Part shown: positions 31,778 through 42,751 of the stretch, one piece after another | Numbering within the stretch: the stretch's first letter is position 1 | How the letters are laid out: each line of letters begins with the position of its first letter | Source: Ophiostoma sp. CBS 140.51 | Lineage: Eukaryota; Ascomycota; Sordariomycetes; Ophiostomatales; Ophiostomataceae | Length of the DNA: 46,030 bases | Direction: 5' to 3' | Assembly (NCBI GenBank): GCA_029298735.1 | Contig: JANSLP010000263.1 | Location: 1-46,030, forward strand | The notes under the pieces: model-generated | What the model was told of the DNA's origin: nothing | What the model saw: only the letters and a program-made list of their open reading frames with translations | The model's database searches: none | Made by a program: the position numbers and the translations under genes

Positions 31778-33178
31778 ATGCGCTCAACTATCAGTATGAT
31801 CTGCCTCTTGGGGCTGCTTATATCATTTGTTTGCGCGGCTCCGGCACCGCATCCTGTTCAGAAGCGGTCTTTCAAGGTCGAGCGTGTCCGCAACACAGCT
31901 TTCGCCGGCCACAACTCTCCGAAGCAGCTGATGAAGGCTCACCTGAAGTATGGTGTTCGCCCGCCACAGAGCCTGGTCGATCTCGTTAACACTCAAGAAC
32001 TTGCTCGCCGGGAAGCTGTGGTAACAAACAATAAGAAGCACAAGCATCACGGTAATGGTAACGGCAATGGCAACGGCAACGCAAATGGCAACGCAAATGG
32101 CGCCGGCACGGCCACCACTAACAACGGCAACACCACGACGGGTGCTACCACCACCACCACCACCTCCACGAACACGACTGTCGACGCTGCTGTCGGAAGC
32201 GGTGTTGGTGTTGTGACCAACACGCCCACCTCTGGTGATGTTGAGTACCTTTCGCCCGTCAGCATTGGTGGCCAGACTCTCAACCTAGACTTCGACACTG
32301 GCTCGTCGGATCTCTGGGTCTTCAACACCGGCCTGTCGGCTGCTCAGTCCAAGGGCCACACCCTGTTCGATGCCACCAAGTCGACGACCTTCACCAAGCT
32401 GACCGGCCAGACATTTTCTGTTTCCTACGGTGATGGCTCGTCTGTCTCTGGTACCGTCGGTACTGATGTTGTCAACATTGGCGGTGCCGAGGTTGCCAAG
32501 CAGGCTGTCGAGCTTGCGAGCAAGGTTTCCGCCTCGTTCGTTTCGGATACTGCCAGCAACGGTCTGGTCGGTCTGGCTTACAGCAAGCTCAACACTGTCC
32601 AGCCCACTCAGCAGAAGACCTTCTTCGACAACGTCCAGGACAGCCTTACTGAGCCCGTCTTCACTGCCAACCTGCGCCACGATGCTGCCGGCTCGTATGA
32701 GTTTGGTGCTATCGACACGACCCAGTTCACCGGTACCATGCAGTTCGTCAACGTCAACACCACCCAGGGCTTCTGGCAATTCAGCAGCAGCAAGTTTGCT
32801 GTTGGCAACGGCGCTGTTCAGACCGGTGGTGCTGGCCAGGCCATTGCCGACACTGGCACCACCCTGCTGCTCGCTAACGCCAACATTGTTAATGCATACT
32901 ACTCGACCGTCACTGGCGCTGCCAACGACCAACAGGCCGGTGGTATCACTGTCCCCTGCGATGCTACTCTCCCCGACCTGTCGCTCGATGTCGGCGGCCA
33001 GATGGCCACGGTCAAGGGTACCGACATTATGTTTGAGCAGGTTACCGCCGACACCTGCTTCGGTGGCCTGCAGGCCATTGACTCGGACCTGATGATCTTT
33101 GGTGATGTCTTCTTCAAGTCCAACTTTGTCGCTTTCAACCTTGGCAACAACACTCTTGGTTTCGCTACCCATGCTTAA
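31778..33178 (+). CDS. Secreted pepsin-type aspartic protease (aspergillopepsin/endothiapepsin-like, family A1)
   Basis: Single exon, 466 aa from ATG 31778. Residues 1-20 form a signal peptide with a hydrophobic core ending VCA, followed by a propeptide with a KR site at 29-30. The catalytic domain starts near 150. The two active-site motifs are DTGSSDLWVF with Asp173 and DTGTTLL with Asp358; the flap reads VSYGDGSS. One Cys pair (VPC-DAT and DTC-FGG) matches the single disulfide of fungal acid proteases. Between propeptide and mature domain lies an unusual linker of Gly-Asn repeats followed by Asn/Thr runs (about residues 91-135), likely O-glycosylated or disordered. The enzyme should be secreted and degrade protein at acid pH. 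The frame is open upstream of the ATG, but only this start gives a signal peptide. Convergent with the ADH gene. Confidence 0.95.
   Translation: MRSTISMICLLGLLISFVCAAPAPHPVQKRSFKVERVRNTAFAGHNSPKQLMKAHLKYGVRPPQSLVDLVNTQELARREAVVTNNKKHKHHGNGNGNGNGNANGNANGAGTATTNNGNTTTGATTTTTTSTNTTVDAAVGSGVGVVTNTPTSGDVEYLSPVSIGGQTLNLDFDTGSSDLWVFNTGLSAAQSKGHTLFDATKSTTFTKLTGQTFSVSYGDGSSVSGTVGTDVVNIGGAEVAKQAVELASKVSASFVSDTASNGLVGLAYSKLNTVQPTQQKTFFDNVQDSLTEPVFTANLRHDAAGSYEFGAIDTTQFTGTMQFVNVNTTQGFWQFSSSKFAVGNGAVQTGGAGQAIADTGTTLLLANANIVNAYYSTVTGAANDQQAGGITVPCDATLPDLSLDVGGQMATVKGTDIMFEQVTADTCFGGLQAIDSDLMIFGDVFFKSNFVAFNLGNNTLGFATHA
32047..32190 (+). repeat. In-frame GGNAAY hexamer and ACC triplet repeats in the protease linker
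   Basis: Imperfect hexamer repeats encoding Gly-Asn/Ala-Asn (32047-32100) are followed by ACC/ACG triplet runs encoding poly-Thr (32130-32185). All are in frame with the protease, so expansion or contraction would change linker length without a frameshift. Confidence 0.75.
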
Positions 33179-33903
33179 GCCAGAGCAATGGCTATGTCAG
33201 TAATGAAATTTACTTTTCATTTCTGAACCAATATTTCCTTTTTGTCATTGTTGTTGTTTCTGTTCATATTTTTCTTATCTTGTTACGAACAAGCTGGCTA
33301 GCACATACTTTTATTTTCCTTTCACGCTTGGAGACGGTTCTCCCCATGAAGTAGGAATTTCTTTGCACCTTGTACATAAAAAAACCCATATACATACCAT
33401 ACCATACATACAACACTACCCGCGGGCTATTTTTTGTCTTGATCCCGCACCATTTCACACAATGCACGAATTTCTACTAAAAATTGCAATGGGAAGTGAA
33501 ATCCAGACTCCTCCGTCTCAGAAAAGAGACATAGAAAGATCTGTACGATATTACGTACCTCTTTATCTCCAGCAAAGTGAAATCAAGAGAAACTAAAACA
33601 CAAACACTAGAGAAATCGTAAACAGGTACGTAAGCCTTTTTTTTGTCGATGTGGGACTGTAGCAGGTTGCCACCACGTAGTGCCTCGACTGTGTTTCAAC
33701 GAAGTTTTAGTAAACCTTAAATTCAGCAAAAAAGTACTTCGTATGTTGCACAACGGATGCTGCTCAAATTCATTGGAAATGGCGCTCAAAAATACAATTC
33801 GTAAAACCACAGTTAAAATGCAGGCTCAATCTCTTAAACACTGTAACTCTGCACCGCACCTTCGTTTCTCTGCTTTCATTATTTTTATACATTTTTTGGG
33901 CAA
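33179..33903. other. Convergent 3' spacer protease / ADH
   Basis: 725 bp, AT-rich, with a short ACAT/ACCAT repeat near 33385-33415. Probably the 3' UTRs of both genes; no gene seen. Confidence 0.55.
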
Positions 33904-35239
33904 TTATGCCGCAGTAGGTGTGACCTCTGGGGCCGTTTCCACTGGCACAGCTGTAGCAGTAGGCGGAGGAACTTTAGCATCTGATGCCTCTTCGTCGTCC
34001 AGCCGGATCACGTACTTGCCATCGACCTTGCCCAGACCAACATCCGTCACCAGCTGGTCAATGGTCGAGAACTTGGCCGGCTTTGTGAGCGGCTTCACCA
34101 GTCCGCGCTTCACAAAATCGAGCGCCTCCAGAATGTCGCCGCGTTTGCCCACGGCCGAACCCAGCAGCCGCCAGCCGTTGGCAATAAAGGCCACGGGGTG
34201 GAAGAGCACGGGCTTTTCAATGGGCGAGATGCCTACGCACATGAATGCGCCAAAGGGTGCCAGCATGCCAAAAGCCGACTGGTACGCTGCCGGTGCGCCC
34301 GAAGCCACAAGAACGGCCTGTACGCCTAGCCCATTGGGCGTCAGCTTCTTGACAGCATCACCCACGGGCGACCAGAACGGGTTTGCGGCCGGTGCGCCCT
34401 CGGCAGGCTTGGGAAGAGACGAGAGGTCCACGTAGTGGTCAACGCGTGCATGCTCCTTGGCCAGCACACCCTTCTCGGCGTTGACGTCGATGCCGATTGT
34501 GCGGTAGCCCATGGCCTTGGCAAACATTAGGGCGAGCAAACCGACACCGCCGGCGCCTACCACAGCGATAAACTGGCCGGGGAGCAAGCCGCACTCCTTG
34601 ATGGCCTTGTAGGCAGTGACACCACCGCACATGATGGGTACAATGTCTTCGTCGGACACGTCATTGAGCTCGGCTGGCAGACGCAACAGGTAGCGCACGG
34701 GTGCCACGGCGAACTCGGCAAATGTGCCGTCAGAAGCAACACCCGAGAAGAGCTTGGCGCTGCAACGGGCCTCGGCGTCATTGTTGGGGTCCATGCAAAA
34801 GGCACACTGTCCGCAGACGTCGCGGTTCCAGGCGAGACCGACACGCTGGCCGATCTGGAGACTTTTGTCGAGGGTGGCAGCGTTCTTGCCAAGCTCGGCG
34901 ATGCGACCGACACCTTCGTGGCCGAGAATGTCGCGGCAGGGGCCCATGTGGCCGGCAGCGAGGCCATAGTCGGAGCCGCAAACGCTGGTGACGGACAGGC
35001 GAATCAGGACATCGTTGGGGCCGACGGTGGGCACAGGTACGGTGCGGACCTCAAACTTGGGGCTGTGTCCACGTTCCTAAGAAAGATGATGCAGGCACCG
35101 TGTAAGTGAGGTGGTATTTTGGGCGGTTGCTTCCGTCTCTCACTTCTCTCAACACCATCTATTCTTCCTGGCGCCGTCTAGTAGTGTAGAAAAAGCTTAC
35201 CACGAGCACAGCTGCTCTATGCGTACGAGTTCCTGCCAT
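33904..35239 (-). CDS. Zinc-dependent medium-chain alcohol dehydrogenase (yeast ADH type)
   Basis: Two exons on the minus strand, 35239-35201 and 35076-33904, giving 403 aa. The first exon encodes only 13 residues (MAGTRTHRAAVLV) before a GTAAGC donor; the acceptor is TTAG. Catalytic zinc ligands are Cys46 (VCGSD), His66 (GHE) and Cys163 (IMCGGVTAYK). Structural zinc ligands are Cys101, Cys104, Cys107 and Cys118. The nucleotide fold has GAGGVG at 188-193 and an acidic residue, Asp210, at the end of beta-2, which favours NAD over NADP. The enzyme would interconvert alcohols and aldehydes or ketones in the cytosol. It is longer than the usual 350 residues: a C-terminal Pro/Thr/Ala/Glu-rich tail of about 28 residues follows the domain, and the structural zinc loop has ten rather than seven residues before the last Cys. 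Substrate is not predictable from this. Confidence 0.9.
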
Positions 35240-37773
35240 GCTGCCTGAAAAATGTAGAAACAAGCAGCTTTCGTGTGTAGAAAGAGAGGCTCGCTGTGTG
35301 GAATGACGTGTATTTCCGTGGGGTTGTGTGTGTAGGTCAATGATAATTGATGCTGATTGATATAACGAAGTAAAATGTCATATTATTCCAAAGAGAGAAA
35401 AACAACAACATCAAGTCGTCAAGAAAGGGAAGGAGGGGGAGGGTGTGTTGCAATATATCAAAGGAAAGAGCAACAAGGTCCAGGCTGTGGCTTATTACCA
35501 TCTTCGGTCTATCGTGCCTTTCCCCTCACTCCTTCCCATCTTCCCCCATATCTCCAACCGCAGATTGTGGGCAATAAACGCTCTTTTGGGACTACCGGGC
35601 TCGCATCAAGCCGCTTCTGTGTGTAAATGTGAGCTCAAGCTCTTGGAGGAGTATCAGTCCCGCATGCAGCATCCCGCGTCCTACCTCCGCGGCTCCTCTT
35701 TTTCGTTCTTCATTTCTCTACATTTGGGACCACGAGCAAGTCTTTGAAGCTGTACTACGTATACAGCCCCTCGTTTTGACAATAACGGACTTCCAGATCT
35801 GGCCGTCTTGGTATTGTTTCTCATATTTTCTTTGCAACCACCATCTGCCATATTCCTGGGGAAGTCGAGGGAAGGAGGAGTGGACACGAAATCGTGGCTT
35901 CCCCGCATACAATAAGGCGGAGTTATTTTTGCAAAAGGTGAAGCGAAACAAGGGCCAAGAAAAATGCGCAAAAATACAGCCAAAGATTCGTACGAAGGAA
36001 AAGCGTTAAGCGTCGAAAATACAACGCCTCGGCTCGATGCGCCCGACTCCTCTTTTTTCGCTAGATGGTTGCTCCAAACATCAACCGAAAACTAGAGCAC
36101 TGCGGTCGAGAAGGCATCATGTAAAATGGTACGGGGAAATGCCACCACACTCCTTTGGGATTTACATGCACCCACTCACCAAAACCAACAAAACCTGGGG
36201 CAAAACAACTTTCATCTTACCCCCGTGATCCTGCACAAACGCGATTGGCAGCCACAACTTACAAGAAAGAGGGGGATTATGATCGAAAAGTGCAAAAAAG
36301 CACCAAACAAAGTAACATCCGGACCGGGAGTAACGGTTTCTGCACATCATCATATGCAAACAGCAAAAAAGAAAAATGCGGAGTCTGAAAGAGGCCACTC
36401 GGAAGTATCGTGTATTTGTATTTTTTATGCAATATATTCACATTCTCCGCGAGAAGATATTTTCTATCACGGCTTGTTTCTTGTACTTAAAAGTTATAGA
36501 GAACATATAAAGCTCTCAGATTCCTTCCCCAAAGGTACTGTATTGTGAAAATGCACTTGGTATCTGCAAAGACCATGAGCATAGCAAACGACCCTGATAT
36601 AGCCGCACTTGCCACGTGGGATATGACAGCGGAGGCCAATGGAAGCCGGGCTGTACGAATCATGGGAACCGTTGATAAATGGAACCACACGAGAGCCACA
36701 CTGGATGAGCCGTGCTCAGCAGTCTCAAGATCCTGCAGCACCTCGACCCCGCGGTGGTTGGACGCTGTTTCTTGAAATTCTGGAGTCGAGTCGCATCTCG
36801 AGCTCGCCCGAAATAAAGCACACACCATCAGGATGCGTGGAGAGAAAATTCTGCTTTCAGTCAATGTGACACAAGTAAGCGCTGCGCCGACTTGTGTAGA
36901 AACGGGAATCCATCCTCGTTTGGGCTGTATAAGCTAGTAATGATGAAAAGGAAGAGCAATTTTGATTTGTCCGTACTCCGACCCCCCAGCTGCAAAACTA
37001 TTGAAAAGTAACCCAGTACCGTAAGAATAAAGTATGAAAAAGCACACAGAAAAGCATATGTAAGAGCTCGTATGATGTCACCCTTCCCAAATAGCCATGG
37101 GAGGAGCTATGAGACAGAAACAATGACGACCAAAGTCAAGAGTTAATTGCAGTAGCCTCTAGAAAGACCATGTGAGAATAACAAAAGGGGCACATCGGTT
37201 GCGGCCTTGCCATCCTATCTTAAACAACGCCTGCCATCAAATAGGTTAATGGTCGCCTATAACAAGTAAAAAAGGACCGGTAAAGTTGCATGCAAGCCTT
37301 CACTGACAAGATAGAGAAAGATATTAAGCTAGGGCACGACCACAAACGGTGGCCAAAGCCCGGCCTAAGAAACAGCAAACAAAAAACGCCATATCCACAG
37401 CAGGTCTAGGAAAGATGGCCGAAAGACAAACAGTCTTGGCCCATCCGTTCTAGCCAGGCTGTTATGCAAAACATGCCTTATATCAATGTGCCATCGCAAA
37501 TGCGAGTGACTAAATTCCCAAAGAGTATCATAAGGACCCAGATAAAAAGAAACGAAACCCCGAAAACCGCGGCGAGTTGGATTGGGGAACGTACAATGCC
37601 ATGATAAAAGAAACGTCGCATAAACACAAACACCAAGAAAAAGAAAGCGCCAGGTATCAAAGCGGTACTATATGGCAACAAATATAGCTCCCAGAAAAAG
37701 GTATCAAAAATAAAAGATAGGCCAGATTGAGGACGGTTTGACGAACATACGTTTGCCGGTTTTGCACCACTTT
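35240..37773. other. Intergenic region ADH / WHI5-like
   Basis: 2.5 kb containing the ADH promoter on the left and the WHI5-like 3' end on the right. Short frames on both strands do not resemble known proteins. A hydrophobic frame on the minus strand (37681-37478, no ATG at its start) with two possible membrane segments sits just downstream of the WHI5-like stop; it is described as a finding, not called as a gene. Confidence 0.45.
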
Positions 37774-39721
37774 TTATATGCCAACATGATTCGTCCGGCG
37801 GGCAGGAATCAAAATCTCGCTTTCCGAGTCAGAGGAGTCGTCGGCTGAAGCCGCAGCGGCACGATCAAGCATCTTCTCAATATCATCCTCGCCAATGACA
37901 GGCCGTGGCTTTGACGTGCCGCCAAGGCCTGATGGCATGGACAGCGGCATCTTTATACGAGGGCTCAGCCTGTTCGAGCTGTCGAACGCCCCGTTCGTGC
38001 GTCGTTTCGGTGTACCCTTTGTGGATCGCGAGTTGGGTGTACCGTATGGCTCGTCAATGTCCATCTCGCTCGGGCTGCGGTTATGGCCACCACGGCGACC
38101 GAACTGGGCATTCGGTCGTCCTGACGGCAGGCTTTTACGCGGTGCGGACCCGGGTAGAGCGTGCCGTTGGGGGCTCATCATGGAGGAGTGTTGTTGAGGA
38201 TCGTGGTGGCCTGCTGGAAGCGGTTGCGAGGACGACGTAATAGGGAGGAATTGCTTCATATTAGACGAATTGCCGGGGCTGCTCATGAAAAGTAGCGTCT
38301 CAATGGCATCCTGTTCGCGAACATTCTGGTGCGGAGTATAGAGAATAGGGTCAGCGGTCGGCGTGCGGTAATGTCCACCCTCGAAAGTGGCAGGCGTGTG
38401 TGGGCTGCCCTGATGTGAGTAAGCTGTCGGAAGAGTCGGAGGCGTGAAGACCGGGTTTGAGTTCCGGCGGCCTAATGTTGACGGCCGAGATGGCTGGATA
38501 GATGCTGGCGGGGCAAGGGCCCTTGTCGGCGCAGTTGATCCGCTTCGAGACGTAGTGAGAGGAGAAGGTAGGGGAGGAGTAGACTGGGCGCTGCGGGAAC
38601 TTTGTTGTGATGACCACGGCGAGGTATCGAGCATGGACAAGCCCCGGTTTGTCGGTGCAATGGTTGTGCTAGTAGAGACGCTTGTTTGGCTCTGGTGGCG
38701 TGTATGGAACGAGTAGCCAGGGATGCGGGGACTAAGAGAAGAGCCATGGCGACCGTGAATCGTCGATGTGCTGGACGCTGGTGATGCTCCATGTGAGGCG
38801 AAATTCTCGACCTGGTCGATCGAATGTGACTGCCAGCCGTTGTTCACCTTCACCATTGCGTACGACAGACGCGTTTTCAATTCAGAGGAAAGCTAATACG
38901 CTCAGAGTCAGCTACCTTGACCACAATACGTAGTCATGTCACATTGCCGTTTTGAGACGTGATATTCTTACCTCGCCAATGCGGCTGCCGGCCGTGGATG
39001 CAACGCTCACGGCGCTCGTATTCCTGGAATGGCCGCCCGTGTAGATCGGTGACGTACTGGACGCATTCCGCGTGTGCTTCACAGACCCGTCGGCGGCCCG
39101 TTTACGCGACAGCGCACCGCCATCAAAAGCGTCGGACAAGGTCACGCCGGCCATTCTTTCTCGGGATGCGGCAAGCCTTGACAAATGGTGCAGCTGGGAT
39201 TCTTGGCTCGAGAAATCGTGCTCGAAATTGTAGGTGTTCGCACTGCCGTTGACGCTGCCACTGCCACCACCTCCAACGCTCAATTCGCCCTCGCTAATCG
39301 GCGGTGTAAAAAGCTGGTCGGTGTCCGTGCTGGCGCTCGTGTCGGCGCTGCTTGTCGTGTCTTGCGAATCACTGCCGTTGGCGTTGTAGGTATAGGAAGG
39401 CGGCTGTTTTTGCTGAAAGTAGTGCCGACTGCTGCTCTGAAAAGATGCGGATGAGGACGCGGAGAGAGGAAGGGGCAGTTCGCTTGCTTGTTGGGACGAC
39501 GGGTGTGTGGGCGATTGTTGCTGGTGCTGCTTCTGGTCTTGGTGCAGGAGTTGTTGTTGGGCGTGTATTGAATAGGATGGCAGTTTCTGCGCGTTGGCAA
39601 ACACATCCAAGGCGCGACTAGCACGGGAGGTAGGCGCGTCGGACCTGTCGGAGAGACGCGGAAGAACGTCTCGGACGTCTCGAGCGTCACGGCTGTCGTG
39701 GACGTGGGCGTCTCGATCCAT
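37774..39721 (-). CDS. Whi5/Srl3/Nrm1-type G1/S transcriptional repressor (GTB motif)
   Basis: Two exons on the minus strand, 39721-38972 and 38892-37774, giving 622 aa. The key motif spans the beginning of exon 2 (residues about 251-283): LSSELKTRLSYAMVKVNNGW followed by HSIDQVE. This is the GTB motif of the Whi5 family, with which these repressors bind SBF/MBF. The rest is Ser/Pro/Gln/Thr-rich and predicted disordered, with many SP and TP sites (TPPISE, SSP, TPPTLP, RSPSE, RLSP) that would suit Cln/Cdk phosphorylation, the known way Whi5 is inactivated. The C terminus is acidic and Ser-rich (DDSSDSESEI). The intron has a GTAAGA donor and an ATTAG acceptor. The ATG at 39721 has an AAAATGG context. 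Which of the Whi5, Srl3 or Nrm1 roles it plays cannot be told from sequence; filamentous fungi often have one such gene. Confidence 0.83.
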
Positions 39722-42700
39722 TTTAACCGAGACCCCTTTTGCGAGAAAGAGGACTCGCGGTGGGATAAAGAAGAGGGAGAGACCAGGGGAGACGGCCAGG
39801 CGAGACCGGAGAATGCGTCGTCTGCGCGCACGCGCGTTCGGCCTCCAAAGAGATTAAATGAACTGGCCAAATTGGAGGTTTGACTCCAAAAAAAGAACGA
39901 GGCGAGCACGCAAAGCAGAAGAACGCACGGCTTTCTGTCTGTCCACGATTGTTTTCTTCCTTGTCTGCCGTCTGTTCTCAGTCTGTGCGAACGGGCGGAA
40001 CGTGGGCGGAAACCAGAAAAGAGTCGAATCTGGTTGTATTGAGGATCACCTGAAAGCTGGTCATGCGGCTGCTAGGTGAGGATGCGGCCGATTGAGCGAC
40101 GATAGTGAGTAGTCGACGAGGGGGTAATTAGGGAGAGAAAAAGAGTGTAGTAGTATGGCGGTAGAAGAACGAAAACAGAAAAAAGAGAGAGAGAGAAGAA
40201 TCGAAAAGGGTGACCAGCCAAATAGGACCAAAAGGAGGCAAAGGCGGTGGATGACGACGCTAGTAGGCGTTAGGCGGGACAACAGCGCTGAGTCCAGTCA
40301 CGACGGCGGCGCGCGTGCTCACGGACCAGGCAACACGATAACAAAGGGCGTCGGGTCTGGGACAATGACACAGTCATCCGGAGATCGATGCGCACAAAGT
40401 AAAGACTAAAATTACTGCAAAGGACTAGAAAACGAATAAAGAAAAGAAGGATGTAGAAGCACTATATGAAGGAGAGAGCAGGAAGGCAGTTACAAAAGGA
40501 TGGGGAAGAGGTGAAGAGAAAAGCGGTAAAAAGACTTCTACGTAGAAAAAGAAAGAACACCGAGCAAATGCAGAAGGCGCAAAAGGCAAGAGAGTTTGTA
40601 GCAACGCTAGGAGGGAAGGGGAAAGTCCCCCCTTGACTTTTGTTGATTTTGGGGTCTCCGTCGTCTCGGCCGCTGTTTCTCTGTCTGTCACTGCATTCGT
40701 AATGGGGTCGAAGAAAAAATAGCGACGGCGTTTTTCTTCAATTTTTTTTTCGTTGCTGCGAGAATTTGCGCCTTGCGGAAAGAGCGGCCGGCTAGGGCCA
40801 GTCCAGCATCAAGTTGCGCTTGCCAGCCACGCTATTCACTCTTTGGTCGCAACGCGGTTCGCGACAAATTGCGCTAGCGGGAACACGCTGCAGGAGAGCA
40901 GGATAAAGCAAAAAGTAGAGGCGAAAAAAAAGAAAGAAGGCGAATGGGCAAGGATTTGCTATGCTGTGCTGCAGTGTAATTACAGTTCGCCGGCGGGGCA
41001 GTGGTCTGGCGGCTTTACTGAGTAATAGAGGGCTTGAGGAATCGCAAATGTATTACATGTTTATTTCCCTACTTCACACTGTTCAATGGGGATGGTGATT
41101 TGTTCAAATCAAGTCGAAACGCTCCTTCCGTTGTTGTGTTGTTGTTGTCCTCGCACAGCGACTTGGACTTGTCGCTCGTACATAGCTGTGTTTACGCAGA
41201 CCTTGTCTTGCGAGTTCCCTGTTTGGCTACAAGTCAGGGAAAGTGCCTCACACAAAGACAGGAAGCATCCAATCGACGTCGATCTGCGCCTTCCCCAAGA
41301 AGCAAGCACGCGTCCCGGATGACCGCAGTGCGGCTTTGGATACAATCATGGGCAACTGCAAATCCATTCGACAATACAAAATGTCCAAAGAAGGTAGTCA
41401 TGTTCAGTAGTTCTTGCCACCAGATGTCAGGCCACGTCGTCAGGCTGGGAGCCACTGGGTAACAAAAAAATAAACACCAAAAACTGGAGTACTCCGTAGC
41501 AGACGAACTGCTCCGTGGGAGCGCGCATCGTACAATACACAATATGAATCGACCGATTTCGCCAGAATCGTGTGCAAGAGAAGACACGGCGGAGTCTTTC
41601 CAGATTTTTTTTTTGCTTGAATTTTTCGCCGGAACAGCACAATACACATGGCAATCAAAACTGGGGCTTTGTCGCAGATTATGCAAGGCAATCAAGGAGG
41701 GGAAAGAGCGAACGAGACAATGGAACAACACACACAACATGATGAAAGAAGGGATAGAGCGAATGGAACATAGGACAAAAGAAAGCAAAAAGTAGCAAAG
41801 AATGGAAGAGACGAGATAGAATGCGTGAAGAATGCTTAACAAAAGTCCTCACTTCGAAACCCGCAAGCGGGGGCATTCTGGGGAGAGGGGTGGAGGCTTC
41901 TTTGGGGGATCCTTAGGGCGGTGGTCTGACACCAGAAAGAAGGCGCTGCCCGAAAAAAAGGCGTGGACCGTGTTTGCTGGGCCAGTCCGTGGCCCGCAAT
42001 TTTTCGCGTGTGAGGGCGTCGATGCTCAACGCGACATCACGTGCACAAAATTTGGAGCTACGGAAGTGTATATGGTTGGCCAATTACCTAAACGGGAAGT
42101 AGCGATCCCGACATCGACATCGTAAACACACACAATCCGACCATACAGCCTCGCAAAGCGGCAGCGTATGGCCAAAAGCTCTGCTTCAAGAAACATTTCA
42201 GTATTTCCATGACTAAAGAAGCCTGAATGCATCTGGACTGTTTCTTGAAAGTCGTTTTTGCATAATCTTTTCGATGGACAAGCATTTGTCCCCTCATGCG
42301 CAACGAGACTCTGCGACTGTTGAAAACGCAGAAATGGTGCAACTGACCATCAATTCACGTAAAAGAAAGATATAATGAGTGATCGTAGGAAGGAATACTT
42401 CTTGAAAGATTTGAGAGCCATTCAAAAATCACGATACGGACGCCTGCCTTCACAGATGGCGACAAGTGATTCTGTCAGCTAGAGCCTTATTGTGCGCTCC
42501 TGCCTTTTTCTCTCCAACATGCGAAACTGCCCAGCGACAAACAGCTGCTGCCCTCTTTCTTTTTTTGCTCCTTCCTTTCTTCATCCAACCTGGAACAAAG
42601 TACGTTTCCTAGGGCTTTTTCGCGTTCTATTTTTCAAAACACAAATAGAATTCCCGCTGTTTACCCTCTACTCTTTACCCACATTTTCTTCTATTTCTTC

Positions 42701-42751
42701 TTTCTTATTTCAAACACACTATCACCATCCCCAACATAACTAAAGATAGCG
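39722..42751. promoter_or_regulatory. Divergent intergenic region WHI5-like / unknown gene
   Basis: 3.0 kb. Immediately upstream of the WHI5-like start the minus strand is CT-rich; 40140-40640 is strongly purine-rich on the plus strand, like the tract before the Myb-like gene. TCACGTG lies at 42037-42043. 42490-42740 is CT-rich leader for the plus-strand gene, with a possible 5' UTR intron (GTACGT donor at 42600, TAG at 42749, two bases before the ATG). Frames such as 41234-41842 (-) show no family resemblance. Confidence 0.45.

Noticed and set aside
32285..33172. 295-codon open frame antisense to the protease
   Set aside because: Lies wholly within the catalytic domain coding sequence and has no recognisable features.
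41234..41842. 202-codon minus-strand frame upstream of the unknown lysine-rich gene
   Set aside because: Hydrophobic, Leu/Ser/Cys-rich translation of CT-rich DNA; no recognised family and no clear leader.
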